64,000 nt of DNA from Pluralibacter sp. UBA7423 (lineage in GTDB: Bacteria; Pseudomonadota; Gammaproteobacteria; Enterobacterales; Enterobacteriaceae): positions 92,142 through 156,141 of the forward strand of contig DKMD01000040.1 in the NCBI GenBank assembly GCA_002470465.1. The letters run 5' to 3'. Under the pieces are notes generated by a model. That model was not told the origin of the DNA, made no database searches, and saw only the letters and a list, made by a program, of their open reading frames with translations. Shown here in pieces: positions 61,048 through 64,000 of the stretch (position 1 is the stretch's first letter; every line of letters starts with the position of its first letter). Both the position numbers and the translations under genes were made by a program.

Positions 61048-64000
61048 TTATTCGTCTCCCGCCAGTGTCAGTGTGCTGTCGGCAGCACCAACGGCAAAAA
61101 TGTTCTGCGGCAGGCTGAAGCCCTGCAGTTTGAGCAGCGCCAGCGGCCCGTCACCGAGCTCGCTGCGCAAGATAAATTTCAGCGGATTACCGTCCGGGGT
61201 GATCCACACCAGCTGGGTGCGGCTGCTGTCGAGCGGAGTGATCAGCGCCTTATCCAGCAGGCGGATGAAGCCCCAGTTCCCCTGGTGGCTTTCATACAGG
61301 CGCATTTCGGTGTTCACTGAACGCCAGCTCAGATCCACACCGGGGTAATACGTATTACCCGGCCAGGTGAAACTCTGCCAGCTTTCCATCTGGTTGAAGT
61401 AATCCAGTTTCTGGCCATCGAGCGTCAGCCAGGTGCGGGCCACATCGCGCGACGGTCGGGCCATCAGTTCAAAATGCACGCCGGCATCGCCCTGGGCAAA
61501 AACAATATCGGAGATATCAGCAAGCTTATTGATGGCAGTAAGGAACGCCGGGTTGATGCTCATTCCCTGGCTGGCAGCCGGATCCACCACCCAGTGGCTG
61601 CCTTCCTGATGCAGCATGCCGCCGAGGTTGGTTTTGATAAATGCCGCGATACGCCCGGAGTCGCTGCGCAGGAACTGGGCCAGCAGTGGCAGTGAAGCAT
61701 CACTGCCGGTGGCCTTAAACGGATAGCGTCCGGCAAAAGCGGTGTTCCACTGCGAAACAATGGTGCTCTGCCAGCGGGCATTGAGACTGCCTGCAGCAGG
61801 AGCCAGCACCTGACGCCAGGCAAGGTCAAGTGGCTGCACAAACAGCGCCTGCCCGAAGCCGTTCCACTCCTGGCCGAGGCTTGCGGCCACCAGAGAGCCG
61901 TAGTCACGGGTATCGGTCAGGTCAATGGCTTTGCCCTGGAACACAGTCTGGGCCAGCATCTGCGCCATCGCCTGCGGATCCGGTGCACTCGTCACCTGCT
62001 GCAGCTTAAGACGCACCTGGGTCACACGGGCAAGCCAGGACTGGAAGCTGAGGTTACCGTTTGAGCCGGTACCGTCCTTGCCGGCCATCAGACCCGTGAG
62101 CGGACCAAACACGCCGTCCAGCGGACCTTTGGGGCCCTGTGCCTGCTCAATAAACTGTTTTGCGTTTTTCTTACGCCCCACCAGTTTTTTCGCCGAGTCC
62201 ACCAGGGTGTCAGCCAGAGCTTCTCCTTTGGCACCCGTCTGCCCCTGCCAGGCAAGGGTATTCATCAGCGCCACCAGAGGTGACTGGCGCACATCCGCCA
62301 GCAGGTTCAGCTGGGCAATCGCTTCGGAGAGCGAGGCGGCTTCCTGCCACTGGATACTGTTGGCCATATTGAGCCAGGCGTTGCCAAAATCGGTGAAGTA
62401 ACGCTCGGTCAGGCGCTGTTTGAGCGCTTCCGGCGATACATCACTGCCCGGCTGATGGGTTTTATCAGTAAGCACCCAGTCGATTTCATCACGGCGGGTC
62501 TTCACCACCTCATCAATGGCGTCCTGTACCTGCTCTTCCCACGCCTGGCGTGTGAACATCCCCGGCACCACTTCTTCCGAGGAGAACAGAGATGAGGCGT
62601 CCGTATCGCCGGTCATGTCCGCGAGGGTTAAATCCGGCCAGTTACGGGCAATGCGTCCGAGCATCTCCTGATACAGACCGGATTCAGCGTTGCGCTGACC
62701 AATCTGTTTGAGCAAAATCTGGCGCACCGTGCCCACCAGTTCGCGGTCGGGGGTAATTTTCCACTCAGGGTGTGCCGGTAAGTTCTGCGCCCAGAAGCCG
62801 AGCAGTTTCGGGGCCTGTGTCTGCCACACGCTGTCCGGCACACCGCTGCGGTGCGGCCAGGCTTTCAGCATATTGCCGGCAAGCCAGTTCGCATCTGCTT
62901 TGTCCGGGCGCGCCAGCATCAGATAACCTTTCAGCAGGTTATAGGTTTTTTGGGTCGCAGACGTACGTGCATCGCTTGCCGGCGGCAGTTGCACAAAGGC
63001 ATTCAGCTGGCTGTGAAGCTCTTCGGCCAGCGCATCACGCATCAGCGCCTGGTTGTTACGGGCGTACAGTGGCCAGAGCATCTTCAGCGTGTCGCTGTCC
63101 TGGTTCAGGCCAAAGCGGGTGTACCACGGCGCACCGTGCACTTCGCGGTTCTGCAGGCGGGCAATAGTCTGTTGCAGTGCCAGCTGGTTACGAAGGCGCT
63201 CCGGCAGAGGCTGTTTTGTGTCAGCGGCAACCCGAGCCGTATCCTGGGCCAGCCAGATTTGTGTGCGGTTGACGGACAGGGACAGCAGCGTACCTGCGCC
63301 CCAGAGCAGAACCAGCCCAAGCAGCACCAGGCGCAGTACCTTCTGCCAGTGGAAGCCGATTTTACGGGCATGCACCTGCAGGCTGTCATTCTCAAGTTCC
63401 TGCCAGACTGCCGGTGACAGGCGCGCATGCGGTACTGTTTCGGTTCCCGGCAATGCCGGACTGAACATCACACCACGCAGACGGTAAGGGGCCGGCCCCG
63501 ACATCAGCGTGGTCAGCAGCGGGACCAGGGAGCGCCGCAGCGAGCCACGCAGGGCTTTTGACAGACTCAACAGCCAGTGATGCTGTGAACTCTCCAGCAA
63601 TGCTGCCACGCCGGGCGTCTGCAATTCGGAGGACAGAGTGGTGAGTGTCTCACGGGTCTCTTCCGTTGTTGCGCCCGGACCAAATAACGCGCCGGCTGGA
63701 GGCACACCTTCCCCGTCATGGGCCCAGGTACCTTCCCGGATAAGCCACAGCCAGACCGGCAACTGCCAGCCCAACAACGTATCGGTTTTCTGGCGTACAC
63801 GCACCAGCGTGTCCTGCTTCGCCGTATCGGGCAGTACAGCCGTATTCATCACCTGCACCACGCCATCCAGCGGACGCTGTGGGCGAACGGCTTTCAGTAC
63901 CGACAGGAACTCATCATCCGGCACGCTTTCCGCCAGACCGCCGTGAATAAGCACCACCCCGTCACTCTCCTGCCAGTGATCGCGCTTAAGACCCGGTACC
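61048..64000 (-). CDS. tssM: T6SS inner-membrane protein TssM (partial, 5' end beyond the window)
   Basis: IcmF-family protein that spans the envelope and binds TssJ, forming the membrane complex with TssL. The window holds the C-terminal part of about 984 codons: the end of the cytoplasmic GTPase-like region (LIHGGLAESVPDDEF), a membrane segment (VLRLVLLGLVLLWGAGTLLSL) near 63300, and the large periplasmic domain with the TssJ-binding C-terminus. The frame stays open to the edge, so the true start is outside. Confidence 0.94.
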   Translation of the reverse strand, partial: VPGLKRDHWQESDGVVLIHGGLAESVPDDEFLSVLKAVRPQRPLDGVVQVMNTAVLPDTAKQDTLVRVRQKTDTLLGWQLPVWLWLIREGTWAHDGEGVPPAGALFGPGATTEETRETLTTLSSELQTPGVAALLESSQHHWLLSLSKALRGSLRRSLVPLLTTLMSGPAPYRLRGVMFSPALPGTETVPHARLSPAVWQELENDSLQVHARKIGFHWQKVLRLVLLGLVLLWGAGTLLSLSVNRTQIWLAQDTARVAADTKQPLPERLRNQLALQQTIARLQNREVHGAPWYTRFGLNQDSDTLKMLWPLYARNNQALMRDALAEELHSQLNAFVQLPPASDARTSATQKTYNLLKGYLMLARPDKADANWLAGNMLKAWPHRSGVPDSVWQTQAPKLLGFWAQNLPAHPEWKITPDRELVGTVRQILLKQIGQRNAESGLYQEMLGRIARNWPDLTLADMTGDTDASSLFSSEEVVPGMFTRQAWEEQVQDAIDEVVKTRRDEIDWVLTDKTHQPGSDVSPEALKQRLTERYFTDFGNAWLNMANSIQWQEAASLSEAIAQLNLLADVRQSPLVALMNTLAWQGQTGAKGEALADTLVDSAKKLVGRKKNAKQFIEQAQGPKGPLDGVFGPLTGLMAGKDGTGSNGNLSFQSWLARVTQVRLKLQQVTSAPDPQAMAQMLAQTVFQGKAIDLTDTRDYGSLVAASLGQEWNGFGQALFVQPLDLAWRQVLAPAAGSLNARWQSTIVSQWNTAFAGRYPFKATGSDASLPLLAQFLRSDSGRIAAFIKTNLGGMLHQEGSHWVVDPAASQGMSINPAFLTAINKLADISDIVFAQGDAGVHFELMARPSRDVARTWLTLDGQKLDYFNQMESWQSFTWPGNTYYPGVDLSWRSVNTEMRLYESHQGNWGFIRLLDKALITPLDSSRTQLVWITPDGNPLKFILRSELGDGPLALLKLQGFSLPQNIFAVGAADSTLTLAGDE

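Overview
The window is chromosomal DNA of an Enterobacteriaceae species, most likely of the Enterobacter/Leclercia/Lelliottia group. Gene order and protein sequences in the first 42 kb follow the Escherichia coli purA-mutL-frd-groE-dsbD region closely. Several E. coli neighbours are absent: ampC between frdD and blc, a yjeM block between mscM and epmA, and yjeH between fxsA and groS. The taxon is inferred from similarity recalled from memory, not from a database search.

Region 1 (about 1-17.1 kb) is mostly minus-strand. It carries RNA and stress genes (rlmB, rnr, nsrR), purA, yjeT, and the dense nnr-tsaE-amiB-mutL-miaA-hfq-hflX-hflK-hflC series. queG is divergent from nnr, and the two start codons overlap on one CATG.

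Region 2 (17.3-33.3 kb) begins with three tandem identical tRNA-Gly genes. It continues with orn, rsgA-psd-mscM, epmA, and the anaerobic frdABCD operon with an FNR-type promoter. Next come blc, a guanidine exporter gene behind a guanidine-II riboswitch, a LuxR-type regulator with entericidins B and A, and efp-epmB. EF-P and two of its modification enzymes (EpmA, EpmB) therefore lie within 8 kb.

Region 3 (33.2-42.2 kb) holds groES-groEL behind a sigma-32 promoter and followed by an ERIC element, then fxsA, aspA-dcuA, cutA-dsbD-yjdC and a tRNA-Phe gene.

Region 4 (42.2-64 kb) is accessory DNA entered through tRNA-Phe. A P4-type integrase faces away from the tRNA. Everything after it is on the minus strand: a Kiwa anti-phage pair (kwaA-kwaB), a frameshifted gene for a protein with four SANT/Myb-like DNA-binding repeats, a VasL/TssA-like protein, a membrane-anchored GIY-YIG-type protein, several unknowns, and a type VI secretion cluster (tssE, toxin-immunity pair, vgrG, tssJ, tssG, tssF, tssA, and tssM cut by the window edge). 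vasL, the SANT-like gene, kwaA and kwaB form a chain of overlapping reading frames, so defence and secretion genes appear physically merged.

Sequence oddities in the core genome are a 57-bp tandem duplication inside psd, a palindromic intergenic repeat translated in frame inside dsbD, and non-ATG starts on three consecutive genes (rsgA, psd, mscM). No rRNA, CRISPR array or complete insertion sequence was seen.
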